Part shown: positions 11,049 to 21,662 of the stretch, in pieces
How the letters are laid out: each line of letters opens with the position of its first letter
How positions within the stretch are numbered: the stretch's first letter is position 1
Assembly (NCBI GenBank): GCA_021307315.1
Contig: JAJSPD010000111.1
Location: 40,753-104,752 of the forward strand
DNA: 64,000 nucleotides
Direction: 5' to 3'
Source: Bisporella sp. PMI_857
Taxonomy: Eukaryota > Ascomycota > Leotiomycetes > Helotiales > Helotiaceae
Program-made: the position numbers and the translations under genes
Notes under the pieces: generated by a model
What the model was told of the DNA's origin: nothing
Database searches by the model: none
Seen by the model: the letters and a program-made list of their open reading frames with translations, nothing else

Positions 11049-11277
11049 TGTAACAGATAGAGGGCAGCAGGAGGGATTGCAATATAACAGGTAAGAACAC
11101 TCGATGAAAGCTGTAGTTGCAATGGTGATGAATTGATATTATAAGTATGCTTGTAAGTCTAACATGGAAAGAAAAACTCAAGCTTGCTTTGCTCAGAAAG
11201 CTCTAGCTGTTCCTTATATCTTTCACTGTGCTGTAGCTGTGAGCCTGTGGCTGCTGGAGCTGCTGTAGCTGTAAGCC
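11049..11277 (-). repeat. Diverged, truncated LTR of family D
   Basis: Starts TGTAACAGATAGAGGGCAGC on the plus strand, the reverse of the family D 3' end. It contains the reverse of the family's CAGCTACAGCAGC array. Homology is lost near 11277 before the TGTTACA end. Confidence 0.6.
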
Positions 11278-11364
11278 CCGCGATCGGAGGTATCTCCTTC
11301 AGGCGTTTCGATCCACAGAGGCTGTGCAAATTTTTGCTTTATGGTCCCCAAAGTCGGGCTAGGG

Positions 11365-11651
11365 TGTAACAACTCAAACTGAACAGGGATCTCGATCCGT
11401 AGATCCAGGTGGAAGGACTCAAAGGTGTGAACAGCTATCAATTGCTATAACTAAGAGAACAAGCTACAGACAGAAGAAGGGAAGGAAAGCAGCGCTCTAT
11501 ATACAGGAAGCTGGCCGGAGGCCAGTATAAGCGAGCTTTAGGATGTCCGGTGCTGAGCTCCGTCCGAGCTCTGGGGTGTCCGGCGCTGAGCTCCGTCCGA
11601 GCTTTGGGGTGTCCGGTGCTGAGCTTCGTCTAAAGAGTCAGGGCCGTGACA
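11365..11651 (-). repeat. Solo LTR, family H, TSD TAGGG (287 bp)
   Basis: Ends are TGTAACAACTCAAAC and GGCCGTGACA on the plus strand. Perfect 5-bp duplications TAGGG flank it (11360-11364 and 11652-11656). Same length as 25625-25911. The minus strand is taken as sense because of a TATATA box followed by pyrimidines. Confidence 0.85.
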
Positions 11652-12161
11652 TAGGGAGGAATTAGAGAGAGCCTAAATTAGACGCCACTTATTTTAAGGT
11701 CTTTCGGTAAAGGACTTCTTTACCAAAAAGAAGCTATATGCGGCTGCTGCCAAAACAGGTGAGTCATGCACGTGAACTTGGATCGCCTTACGGCGCTTTT
11801 TTAGAATGTCCGTAAAGGGCTTAGATTGGACAGGCGACCGACTTTAATGACATGTTCGCAGTGAGGCTTTCTTCAGATGTAAACAAGTCGTGTAGCTTTT
11901 AAAAATCCGAAAAAAACTTCCGGTTAGAACGAACGTCTCGAAGTTTACTATAATGCGATTTTGTTTAGATCGAGATTGTAGCGGTAAAAGAATCGTGTTA
12001 TAAGATTAGTGGCACGGGCTTTTTCTGCTAAGCGCCAGGCGCTTTCGTTACGAATGAGTCATGATTTGCGGCATAGTTCGCTACAGAAGCTAATCGGAGA
12101 ACAATACGATCGGCCCGAAGAAAAACGTAAGGTTCGACTAAATTCCCAATAAATAAAAAAG
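11652..12161. other. Intergenic, no gene recognised
   Basis: No coding frame or repeat family recognised. Confidence 0.35.
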
Positions 12162-12367
12162 TGTTGGTATAAAGTCATGTGAACTGTTAGTACAATTAAC
12201 TTGAGAGGTCATGTGGTCACGCACTTGAACGAAGTAGGGTTGTGCCCTGTATATATACGAAGCTATACGATACGATACCATACCTGTATATATACGGTAT
12301 AGCTTCAGAAGCTGTACGATGCTATACAAGCACGTGATTCCAGTAATCCCATTGATTTTCTATATAT

Positions 12368-14561
12368 CTAGGCTCTTTCTTCCTCTAATTCGGTGTCCTC
12401 TCCCCCAATTATGTCTAGTATTGCATCTTCAAGTAATACCTGATCCTTAATACTTTTCTCTATTGGATCCCCCACAAATATGTCACCATTCCGATCAAGT
12501 ACTCTTTGATTCATGTAAATATAAATCAGCTTATTTGATTTTTCGGTGCCTAATCGATTCCGTAGTTTTGAATGAATTAAATTCATTGCTGAAAAGGCTT
12601 TTTCTGAAGCTACAGAGTTGGCAATAGCCTCAAATATCCTTACTGCAAGCTGTGATAGTACTTAGTGAGTTTCATTATGAAGATAACTCTTCCAGAAAGC
12701 AACTGGATTATCGTAATGCATTGCTGAAGGGTGTGTTGATCCAAATATACTAGCACGAGTACGGAACTCAAGAAAAGAAGCGTGAACTTCTTTCTTTTCT
12801 TTCTCTTGCACGTGAGCAAGTAAATATTGATTTGCTCGATCCATTTGAAATTGAGCTGGTTTTTTGAGTAAAGATATTGGATCCAAAAGCATTGCTGCAA
12901 AGTGAACATCTCCTGTTTGCTTCTGAGCTCGTAATTGAAAAGGACCTTGGATATCCATAAAATTGCCCATTAAATTCTTATGAACCTTATTCAAAGCACG
13001 AAGATCTTGCTTAAGCTTTATCCAACGTGGAACAACTTTTGCGAGAGTAGATCTATTAGATTCGGACTTTTTTTGTGCTATATGGATTGGCTGGATAATC
13101 TGTTCAATACTCGAAAGAGTATTCCAAAATCCAGGGTTTGTAATATTAGCTGCAATTGAGTTTTCTCCTTTTTTATTTCCTATTTGAGCCTTTGGATCTG
13201 CAACCCAGAGATATAGAGCACTTTTGTTCTGTAAAAGGCTTTGAACTAATGAGTATTGAGTACCCTACCGAGTAAGTACAGAAAGTAGAAAAGCACGTGG
13301 TTTCTTTTGCTTTGATTGTAGAATTGAGTATTGCTTTTTTGCAAAATGGAACCCAGTAACAATTGCGTGAGCTTTCTTCCAAATCTTAGCGATTCGTAGT
13401 TGATCCAGCAAGTCTTTGATAAGCAATTGTAATCCATGAGAATCACATGGAATAAATATTGTATGGGAAAGCGAGTCCAGCTTCTTTAATCCAGTCCAAG
13501 TATTTCGCATTGTAACGCAAGTATCAGTTGTAAGGCTACTGATTCTAGCAAGGTTGTATTCAGAGGCTTTTTGAACAAACCAATTGGCAAAGAAGCTTGC
13601 TGTCAAATCCTCTCTTCCTACGCTTTCATTGGCTAGAAATATTGAACTATATCGAGGTATAACCACAGAAAGGTTAATTATACGTTGAGAACTAATATTT
13701 GTTGATTCATCCAGTACAAAATTCAAGCTTTCTTTGTAACAGTCAGCCGAAGGTTTTTCAGCTGTAGTACTTTCAGGGCTGCAAGCGGCACGCTCCGCCC
13801 ATGGCCAGCCACGGGCTTACAGCTACAGCAGCCACAGGCTTCCAGCTACAGCAGCTCCAGCAGCCACAGGCTCACAGCTACAGCAGCTCCAGCAGCCACA
13901 GGCTTACAGCTACAGCACAGTGAAAGATATAAGGAACAGCTAGAGCCTTCTGAACAAAGCAAGCTTGAGTTTTTCTTTCCATGTTAGACTTACAAGCATA
14001 CTTCTAATATCAATTCATCACTATTGCAACGACATCGCTAGTCACATATTTTATCTGTTATATTGCAATCCCTCCTGCTGCCCTCTATTTGTTACATTCT
14101 TGCCCACAAAGAAGAGCATCCACTTTGCTTTTAACCTCTATATACTGTTGATCAAGAAGATCGCCACCAATGTGTAATCGATTAGGAGGTCGATAAAGGT
14201 TATCAGTTGCAGAGATAATAAAGTCCCTCATATATGTATCCTCCTACAATCGGAATGGGCGTGCTCCTATAAAGACTGCCATTGCAGCCATAGAATCCAG
14301 CTTTCTTTTTCTTGTAATAGGCATCGATGTAACTGCAATTGTGCGCTGTCGCTTTCGTAAGCTATCTTCTTCTGTATCTATACTAATTTGCTTAGCTAAG
14401 TAGCCTGAACATGATCGCAAGTGTTCAAGAGCTCGAGAGTTGTTCTTTGCCTGGCTATAGGTTGTACAGTTTTTGCAGGTAAGGTAAACACTCTTTTTGT
14501 CACCTGGGCCTACAGAAACAGAGAATTGAGATTCAAGTAAGGGATTAGATGGCGCAGGCAT
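12368..14561 (-). pseudogene. hAT transposase, inactivated
   Basis: The N-terminus (from 14561) has a BED-type zinc finger: CKNCTTYSQAKNNSRALEHL then RSC. After the LTR D insertion the frame continues with FVLDESTNISSQRIINLSVV and TTDTCVTMRNTWTGLKKL, the catalytic-core region of hAT/DUF659 transposases. Near the C-terminus lie PGFWNTLSSIE and the dimerisation block ANSVASEKAFSAMNLIHSKL. All segments from 13726 to 12368 share one frame, broken only by TAG near 13262-13264 and TAA near 12662-12664. Both fit CAG/CAA-to-stop changes. The N-terminal part also needs a frame change near 14244. It is certainly dead. Confidence 0.85.
13735..14096 (+). repeat. Solo LTR, family D (Gypsy-1 LTR), TSD TTCTT
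   Basis: Starts TGTAACAGTCAGCCGAAG and ends CTCTATTTGTTACA. It is 362 bp, nearly the same as the Gypsy-1 3' LTR at 59027-59390. Perfect duplications TTCTT lie at 13730-13734 and 14097-14101. An internal array of CAGCTACAGCAGC and CAGCCACAGGCT units varies in length between copies. It interrupts the hAT transposase. Confidence 0.9.
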
Positions 14562-15129
14562 ATTTATATCCTCAAATACAACAAAATTGAGGCTTATATG
14601 CTAGAGTGGATTAGAAGAGCTAAGGTGGAAAACTCAGTGTCTTGGCGCCTTGGCAGATCACGTGAATCGGTATATATACCGTACAGCTTCAGCCGATGTA
14701 TCGATACAATTGTATATATACCGTACAGCATTGAAGCGATACCGTATTTTAACAACCCTAGAACGAAGGGTGTCGTTCACGTGACCCGGAACGGGGTTAT
14801 ATAACTCGTAGTTTCACCGTAGTTAGAACTTAACACTTAATCAATCACTCACTCAAGAATACAATAGGCACTCACGTCAGGAACGTGGTAGTGCCCCGTA
14901 TTAGAGTGAACCCACATGAACGTTCCACGACGCACAGGCCACCACCTGAATGTATTTAAGTTCTCGCTCGTAAAACGTAACTTAGAACAATCAAGAACAA
15001 GTTAACCACCTACAACGAGCATATATAGCACTGCGCTGAGATCGCGGTGCTACGTGCCCCGTGGGTAACCGACTTAAGCTATTGCAAGTCATCAATACGA
15101 AGAAGGTATCACAGAGAGTGATACCAACA

Positions 15130-15830
15130 ACTAGAATACCATCAAAAAGTGCCCAAAACCCTAGATTACCACACTTTTATTTGGAATAGGACTCAAATAC
15201 CACTTTGATGGTATTTTAGGACGAGTAGTACAACCACTAAACAGCCTGTAGCACAACCACTAAACAGCCTGTAGCACAACCATTAAACAGCCTGTAGCAC
15301 AACTATTAAATAGCCTGTAGTATAAAATCGAAGTACCCTAACTTATTTTAACCCATGTTATTGTAACAAACAAAAAGCAGCAGAAAGAATTGCAAGTAAC
15401 TAGCAAATGCAAAAGTAATAGTATTGTATTAATATGCTTACAACAGTTTAGATTATACGCTCTTATAGTAGCTGTAAGCCTGTAGCTGGCCATAAGCGGG
15501 GTGCGCCGTTTGCAGCCCAGAAGCACTGTAGCTGAAGCCTGTAGCTGGCCATAAAGCGAAGTACACTATTTGCAGCCCTGAAAGTACTGCAGCTGAAAAC
15601 CTTAATCCCTCTCGTAATAAAACTTATTCTATATCTAAAGTTTTGAACGGATTTTGGCTGTTACAGTAAACCGCCTGTATGACTAGATTACCATAATTTT
15701 GTATGCTTCTGACTGAAATACCATCATTCCATTGCCAAGACAAAACCATGGTATTTGAGTCCTATTCCAAATAAAAGTGTGGTAATCTGGGGTTTTGGTC
15801 GCTTTTTGATGGTATTCTAGTCATTTGCCG
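15130..15830. mobile_element. MULE-like non-autonomous element with long inverted repeats
   Basis: Arms of about 65-70 bp face each other: left 15130-15215 (ACTAGAATACCATCAAAAAG onward), right its complement ending TTTGCCG at 15830. The right tip CGGCAAATGACTAG resembles the MULE tip CGGCAAATATCTC at 40609. The left tip lacks its first nine bases where LTR B abuts. Inside is a 23-bp unit (ACAACCACTAAACAGCCTG core) repeated four times at 15226-15317, followed by sequence like a decayed family D LTR. No transposase. Confidence 0.65.
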
Positions 15831-16051
15831 ATAAATGAATGAATGAATGGTGTTACGGAATTTAGCAGAAGAGAAGAAGAGTTTTTTTTTCATTAAACAC
15901 CTAGGTTTTTAACATGGCCATTCATCTCAACACCACAGCCCGGCCCAGCGTGAAAACGAGGCCCCCCCCATCATCTCCAAACTACACTTTTCACTTTTTA
16001 TCCATCCATCAATCCATCCATCTCATCTTCGCCCCCGTGACGTGAGTGCGC
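15831..16051. other. Intergenic
   Basis: Short ATGA repeats near 15837 and 3' flank of the next gene. Nothing else. Confidence 0.4.
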
Positions 16052-16543
16052 TCAGCAGATCTGGAAGTACTTGGGGTCGTTGGCGAGCGTGCTCCTGCAG
16101 AGCTTGATGGGGATGCACTGCGCCTTGGGCATGGTCGGGTCGTTACTCACGCATAAGTCGTTGGTGAAGTAATCCTCCATGTGTGGCGACCATGCGACGG
16201 CAGGTGCGCACTGCGTCCAGACGAGTGGTTATTAGTACGAAGGTTGCTATAATACTGCAGTGTAATACTGCCATGGGTAAGTGGAGCATCATGCATCATA
16301 CAAGACGCAGTGGGAAGAGGGAGAGCAAGAGAGAGAAAGGGAGGGGGGAGCACGTACATAGTCCCCTAACGCTATACCAGGCAGATAGAGGCAGGGGCCG
16401 ATGGTGCTTCTCGAACCACCGTCCGTGCAGGAGCAGGCAAAGCTGCTGATGGGAAACGTCGTGGGCCATGGATCGTCCACTGCGGGAGTGGGAGCGGCCA
16501 GGACGGCAGGGAGAGCGAGAAGGGCAACCAAGAAGAACTGCAT
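16052..16543 (-). CDS. Small secreted cysteine-rich protein, two exons
   Basis: Proposed exons 16543-16358 and 16210-16052 join in phase 0 to give 114 residues. The intron is 147 nt with donor GTACGT and acceptor CAG. The N-terminus MQFFLVALLALPAVLAAPTP is a clear signal peptide with a likely cleavage near residue 16. The mature protein has eight cysteines: two in FACSC, one in GPC, then five in exon 2, ending in the final residue. Eight spaced cysteines suggest four disulphides. Size and composition match fungal small secreted proteins, which include effectors and antimicrobial proteins. I do not recognise the family, so no function is given. Exon 2 is not visible as an ATG-started frame, so the model rests on the splice sites. 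Confidence 0.75.
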
Positions 16544-17546
16544 GATGATGACTGGTTGGTGGGAGTGGATGGAAAGAAGGAGCTTGATTGATTGATTGAT
16601 GGTGATGTGGTGTAGTATGATAGTGATAGTGATGGTGAGGAGAGGATGTGAGAGCTCGGGTTGTGATTTGCATCTGATATATATATACTGTAGTCTGTAC
16701 AGTAGGTTGTTAGACTATAAATCTATAATCTCTCACCCGCTCGGAGCAAGTCCGCATCTCCAACCTTGTTCCCGTATGAATTGCATTACCAACTTGACCG
16801 TTTAGATTGGATGTAACTATATGTTCGGCGCAACGCTAGAAGGGACTCTCAGCCGATGAGACAAGTACTCATTCGTCGACCTCCGTATAGCTTCTGATCC
16901 CTCGCCCTGCAGGCATGCTGCACGGTCTTGGAGTATCGAACAGGTTTGTCTGATCTCATGTCTCCGAGGTACCATCGGCATTCCTGAGTATCAGCACGAC
17001 TCGTAGAGGTATTTGTCGGCCTGTCTCATACAGTACACGGATTTCGAGCCTTGGTAAGTAAGTATTGCAAGCATCGCTGCCTGCATAGTCATTGACAATT
17101 CCCGATGCTCGATCCGCCGGCCGGGCAAAAACCGGGTAAAGCCAGGACATACAGTAACCTCGATGCACATTGCGACCGGTTACAAAGGACAATCCCCTCA
17201 ACGCCACCAAGACCACCATTCTTCTACCCCACAGCGAGGATCACAGTATAGTATAAAGTAAGCATAAGTAAGCCAATACAGACGACCATTCCGGTAATTG
17301 AGCCGGGCGCCGTTTCCATACACCGTACTGTATCTGCAGATATAGCAGGTATGGCCGAGGTTATAACGTTAAGGTGATGATGATTTTAAAGCCGAGTCGA
17401 GTCGGCTTTGGGATTCTTGATTTAAATCAAGCCAGATGGGGTGAGGTTTTCAGCTTCGACGGATAAAGAACCGGGAGTCTCTTTCTTCAATTCATATCCA
17501 TATTCATCCATAAGCGATGTGGATTCATGGCGGGCACGTCGCATGG
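16544..17546. other. Intergenic, no gene recognised
   Basis: Includes the promoter side of the cysteine-rich gene, with (TA)n at 16678-16690. No other coding signal recognised. Confidence 0.4.
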
Positions 17547-17993
17547 TACGGAAGGGGGTTGTACTATCCCCCTCCCCTAATAATCAGTACTCCCATGGGT
17601 TAAACGAGTTTTCAAAGCTTCCTGTTGGACAGAACCTTTGCAACTGACTATTATTCCTTACAAAAACCTTGCTAAGACCCGCAAGTAGAACTAAAAGTGG
17701 AGTTATGCCCAGCTCGAGTCCCACTTCAGCACCATTTTACTGGCTGTTATCCTAGCAGATAAAACTTATACCCATGAAATAAATCTACACACAGGCCAAT
17801 TTCAGGACAAATCAACCCATGGAAGTACTGATTATTAGGGGAGGATAGCAAGAAGTCAAGAGCCGCCCTTGCAAGGCGGTGAGAAGCTTAGGCCAACCAA
17901 AAGTATAGAATATTGGCCACCACTCCATAAATTCCCTTTTATAGCGAAGGCAGAATTAAGACGGCTCTTGACTTCTTACGACCCCCTTCCGTA
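17547..17993. repeat. Nested inverted repeats (possible foldback/MITE)
   Basis: Three pairs of arms. Outer: TACGGAAGGGGGTTGT (17547-17562) against ACGACCCCCTTCCGTA (17979-17993). Middle: 17565-17599 (CTATCC, then CTCCCCTAATAATCAGTAC, then CCCATGGG) against its complement at 17816-17848. Inner: AAGAAGTCAAGAGCCG (17850-17865) against CGGCTCTTGACTTCTT (17962-17977). No coding frame. It resembles one small inverted-repeat element inserted in the arm of another. Confidence 0.65.
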
Positions 17994-18222
17994 CTATACT
18001 AGTACTATACTGTCCTGTCCCATACTGTCCTGTAAGGCGAGGAAAAAAAGGTTCGCCCCCGCCTCCGCGGGTATGAATCCTAAATCTGCACTCCCCCGCA
18101 AGTACTCCGTACAGTAACATGCCATGCATGCCGCGGTGGGGTTCTAGTGGCTCAATTATTCAGAGTTTTCGGACGGTCGGTCGGGAGCAGTGTAATAACA
18201 AACTAATCAACGAATCAATTAC

Positions 18223-18420
18223 TGTGGGTTCACTCTAATACGGGGCACCACCACGTTCCTGACGTGAGTGCCTATTGTATTCTTGAGTGAGTGATTGATT
18301 GAGTGTTAAGTTCTAACTACGGTGAAACTACGAGTTATATAACCCCATTCCGGGTCACGTGAACGACACCCTTCGTTCAAGTGCGTGACCACATGACCTC
18401 TCTAGTTAATTGTACTAACA
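18223..18420 (+). repeat. Solo LTR, family C (198 bp)
   Basis: Starts TGTGGGTTCACTC and ends TTGTACTAACA. It is the uninterrupted form of the repeat split at 12185-14916. No target duplication is visible (ATTAC left, TTTTG right). Confidence 0.75.
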
Positions 18421-18605
18421 TTTTGTTACTAATGTCTAATTTCTTGATATCTGACCGCACCACCAGCTTGAGCTGTATCGCTCCCAAGTTGTGGATATCC
18501 GCAAATATCCGCAAATATCCGCAAATGTCGGATAAAAGCGACATCAGCTACTTATTTCTGCAGAGTGATCTGATCTTTCTACCGGGTGAAAAATACCTAA
18601 TGCAT

Positions 18606-20332
18606 TTATTTCACCACCCAGAAGACTACGAGGATGAAACCAATACATTCACACGAATTCCGAAGTAACGAGGGGCAAAATTGAGAGCGGGTGAGCTGAC
18701 GATGTTGGTATCGGCTGGGGTATTCACTTGGTTGAGGGTTCTCTGGTGTACAAGATATGGGAATCTTTACAGTCACCTTTGTTGCAATAAGTATTGCGTT
18801 CGTGCAATAGCCTGGGTTGCCAAGAAGGGAGACCCCCAAAGTGCCTTTGCCGTGGCAGGATATCCATGTGGACTCGCAACAATACTTATTGGGTGTTTTG
18901 CGGCGCACTTAGAGTAACTCAAATGCTCGGCATCCACAGCTACTTATAATATTCCATAGAAACAATACACGCCGAAAAGCTTCATGCATCACGAAGGCCA
19001 AGGGAATTGCCGATAATACTCTCCATCTTAAAGGTGCCTGTGATATGGCCACCCTCCTTCCGCTCCACAACAGAGTTCTTCTAGTTTTTACCCAGCCATA
19101 TCGCAATATTCTCGGGAAGAAGTTGGTCACCTTTCGAAGCACCGACGACAACTTTCCGGCCCTCCGTATGTTCTTTATCCGGCGTCGCAGGATTGAACCC
19201 CCTTTTCAAAGTCTGAAAGAATTCCCAACTGGGAGAGGAACATACCAATCCGAAGCAGTAATTTCGCTGGCCCAGTTGAATCCACTCGTCGTCCCATGGA
19301 TACTCTTATAGACGATGTTCTCCAGATTCGTCTCCAATTCTCCATTCTTCGTCCCAGTTCACACTTTCCATTCCGCAAGGCTCGTTTTTTCATTTTTTTC
19401 CTATTTCCCTAAAGAACAGGCTCTCCATGAATTTCCTCGCTTTTTCTGCGGTGTTGACCTGGAACTGCATTGCGGGAGCGGCAAGCGCTGGAATAAGACC
19501 ACTGAAAGCATGACCCACCAATTTTCAGTTACACTTGTGATGGGCTTCACAGTGGAGTTGGAGTCAGACCAGCAGGACCCATCATCGCCCAGCTACCGCA
19601 AGTCATATCACGAACACAGCCTTTGTGATATTTGATGTGCGATATACCGGCCATGAGTAGGAGCCCCTTGATACAATGGCCAAGAGGGAAGATGTCGAAG
19701 GATGCTCTATACTTGCCGTCCAAACGATGTCAACTCGATTCCGACTGAAATGATAGTGTGTAAAGTAAACCTACAGCACTTGAGCTGCAACAGGTCCGTA
19801 GGACCCACCACCAATATACAGACGCAATGTTTTTGGGTCTTTATGCAAGTAATTGACGAGAAGGAAGGTAGTATTTTCAGCAAGCGATGCGGAGTGGAGG
19901 CTCCGAGGCTAAAATTTCCCATCCTTGAAGTGTTAGTGTGACAAGATGGACATTTCTCTTTTTCAAATACTCGGATCGGAGAGTGTTTTGGGGTATTCCC
20001 GGTCCCAAGCATGCCATGAAAAAAGACATAGGCTCGTTAGCCAGCTGTGTTACCACCTTGCTCGAAAGTGAGTTGGCGACCTGAACGAAAGGTGATAATT
20101 TCTTCGTTATCCATTGCTCCTTCGTAGCCGTGTTAATATTTTCAGCGTGTGTTCTGGAGGTCGCCTGGTCGTTTCGACTGCAGGCTTTTTTTCTGCTCTG
20201 GTGCTGAGGCGGCAGGGCTGAAGATGAAGTTGCGCCAGGATCGTGCAGAGAAGCGAAGGAGTCTAGGCACAGAGTTGGGGAAGAGGTCTCGCAATTGGAA
20301 CGCCATGTTTTAAAATAGAAATTTAAAGGCAT
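18606..20332 (-). pseudogene. Degenerate coding-like remnants, unassigned
   Basis: Several minus-strand frames look like fragments of one decayed gene, with blocks such as KYRASFDIFPLGHCIKGLLL and NFFPRILRYGWVKTRRTLL split by stops and frame changes. I cannot assign a family. The neighbouring ankyrin-like piece at 20820-21080 on the same strand may belong to the same locus. Low confidence that this was one gene. Confidence 0.25.
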
Positions 20333-20819
20333 ATGCAGGAATTTTCTGAATCATTAACACGATGTACAGTACAACTTATAGAGCTAAAGGTGATTGATGC
20401 CCTTGTTGAAGCTTGCTAAGTAAAAAATGTGTTCTGGTCTGGTTTCCTTAGATTTGGAAGTTCAATGGTAGGGGGGATAGGGATATGACCCCTACATGTT
20501 TAACGAATAACCCCTGAACCGGAGATTCCTCAGGCAGGAGCGGGGTATTGCGGGGTAAAAACAGCAGTGGCAGCTTCGAGGTTTTTTTTTGGACATTTCA
20601 TTCTTATATCGCTTCGAATGTTAACTTCCAACTGCTCTTGAAGTGTTGGGTTGGTAAAAGCAAAAAGCTAGACGACTTATCAAATCCTTACCCTGTGGGC
20701 AAGTTCTCGAATTGATGGACGGGCTGGCGGCCGATGTTTTTTTTCAGCTTTTTACTTTTTTTCGCACTCCCACTCAAATACGGCTTCCAAATCCTCGCCG
20801 CTATTTTGCTTTCCTTAAC

Positions 20820-21080
20820 CCAGTATGCAGGTCTCGCGAGAGCATAATCGCAAATCGCCAACCCCGTCCTTGGCTTGACTCCCGAATAATCAATCGTAAA
20901 TTTTTGGGCCAGCGGTTTACCTCTAGCATCATGAATTCCAGAACATCAAGAGTGTTGCTTTCCGCGTTTACAGCATTGATGTCTGCTCCGTGGTTGCGCA
21001 GGTACTTGGCTAGGATTTCGGAGTATTGGAAACTGACGATGTGGAAGGGTACAAAAGCGGAACTGCCGCCGTGAGCATAG
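20820..21080 (-). pseudogene. Ankyrin-repeat fragment
   Basis: The minus strand reads HGGSSAFVPFHIVSFQYSEI, then LAKYLRNHGADINAVNAES, and NTLDVLEFMML. The HGADINAVNAE segment is a standard ankyrin loop. The frame is lost after about 20930 and no start or other domain can be joined. It is likely a remnant of a larger ankyrin protein. Confidence 0.45.
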
Positions 21081-21404
21081 ATAAGAGAGGGGTCTAGAGC
21101 ATGGAAGTATTATATTTCATCAACTTTCTAGCAGCCCATAGAGTTCTTAACTCATCACAGGTGCTCACAAGGAGGGCGACTTCCTGCCACACCTTTGTGA
21201 GAGTTCTTACGTTCGGAGTTTGAAGGATAGAGAGTCGAGGAACTGACAACTGTAGTTGGCTTTGAAATCAATTGCAATATTTAGGTGCGGGGTTGGAGCG
21301 TTGAAGCACAGCCGCATCCACTGGCCGCATTCCGCTCCAACTGGCTCACAGTAAGTCAACGCGTGCCTTATATGTCAAGCCTCAATTTTGCTCCTGACAC
21401 CTTC

Positions 21405-21570
21405 GAACCTCCAACTTCCAACTTCCAACTTCCAACCTCCATCCTCCAACCTCCAACTTCCAACCTCCAACCTCCATCCTCCAACCTCCAACCTCCATCT
21501 TCCATCCTCCATCCTCCCATCCTCCCATCCTCCAACTTCCAACTTCCAACCTCCATTTTCCGACTTTTAA
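21405..21570. repeat. Pyrimidine-rich minisatellite (CCAACTT / CCAACCT / CCATCCT)
   Basis: About 165 bp of 7-bp units CCAACTT, CCAACCT and CCATCCT in higher-order order, all C/T/A on the plus strand and G/A/T on the minus. It lies about 90 bp upstream of the next gene's start, in or near its promoter. All six frames are largely open but this is only composition. Confidence 0.8.
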
Positions 21571-21662
21571 TCTTCAATATCCAACCTTCAACTTTATTAT
21601 AGCTTACATCCCTCCCCGCACAACCTCAGCTCGTTATATATACGGCAATTCAAACGAAAGCG

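Larger units (their letters stand above)
12235..14760 (-). mobile_element. hAT-family DNA transposon with 8-bp TSD
   Basis: Terminal inverted repeats are TAGGGTTGT at the left and ACAACCCTA at the right. Perfect 8-bp target duplications GAACGAAG lie at 12227-12234 and 14761-14768, the hallmark of hAT elements. TATATATAC-rich subterminal repeats lie inside both ends. The element carries one transposase gene on the minus strand and was later hit by an LTR D insertion (13735-14096). Confidence 0.9.
12185..14916 (-). repeat. Solo LTR, family C, TSD TGAAC, split by a hAT element
   Basis: The reverse of 18223-18420. Left part 12185-12234, right part 14761-14916. Perfect 5-bp duplications TGAAC lie at 12180-12184 and 14917-14921. 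Subtracting the hAT and its 8-bp duplication leaves 198 bp, identical in length to the uninterrupted copy. Confidence 0.85.
12162..15129 (-). repeat. Solo LTR, family B copy 3, split by nested insertions
   Basis: The reverse of the 231-bp family B repeat. Its first 23 bp (TGTTGGTATAAAGTCATGTGAAC) lie at 12162-12184 and the rest at 14922-15129. Removing the inserted LTR C and one duplication restores exactly 231 bp. It is the outer shell of a four-level nest. Confidence 0.8.

Noticed and set aside
13798..13930. CAGCAGC-rich tracts as a trinucleotide-repeat gene or CRISPR-like array
   Set aside because: They lie inside LTRs of family D with clear TG/CA ends and target duplications; unit lengths vary and there are no unique spacers.
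21368..21577. ORF of repeated WRMEDGGWRLE as a tryptophan-rich repeat protein
   Set aside because: Pure translation of a 7-bp minisatellite; all frames on both strands are open there and no start context or flank coding supports it.
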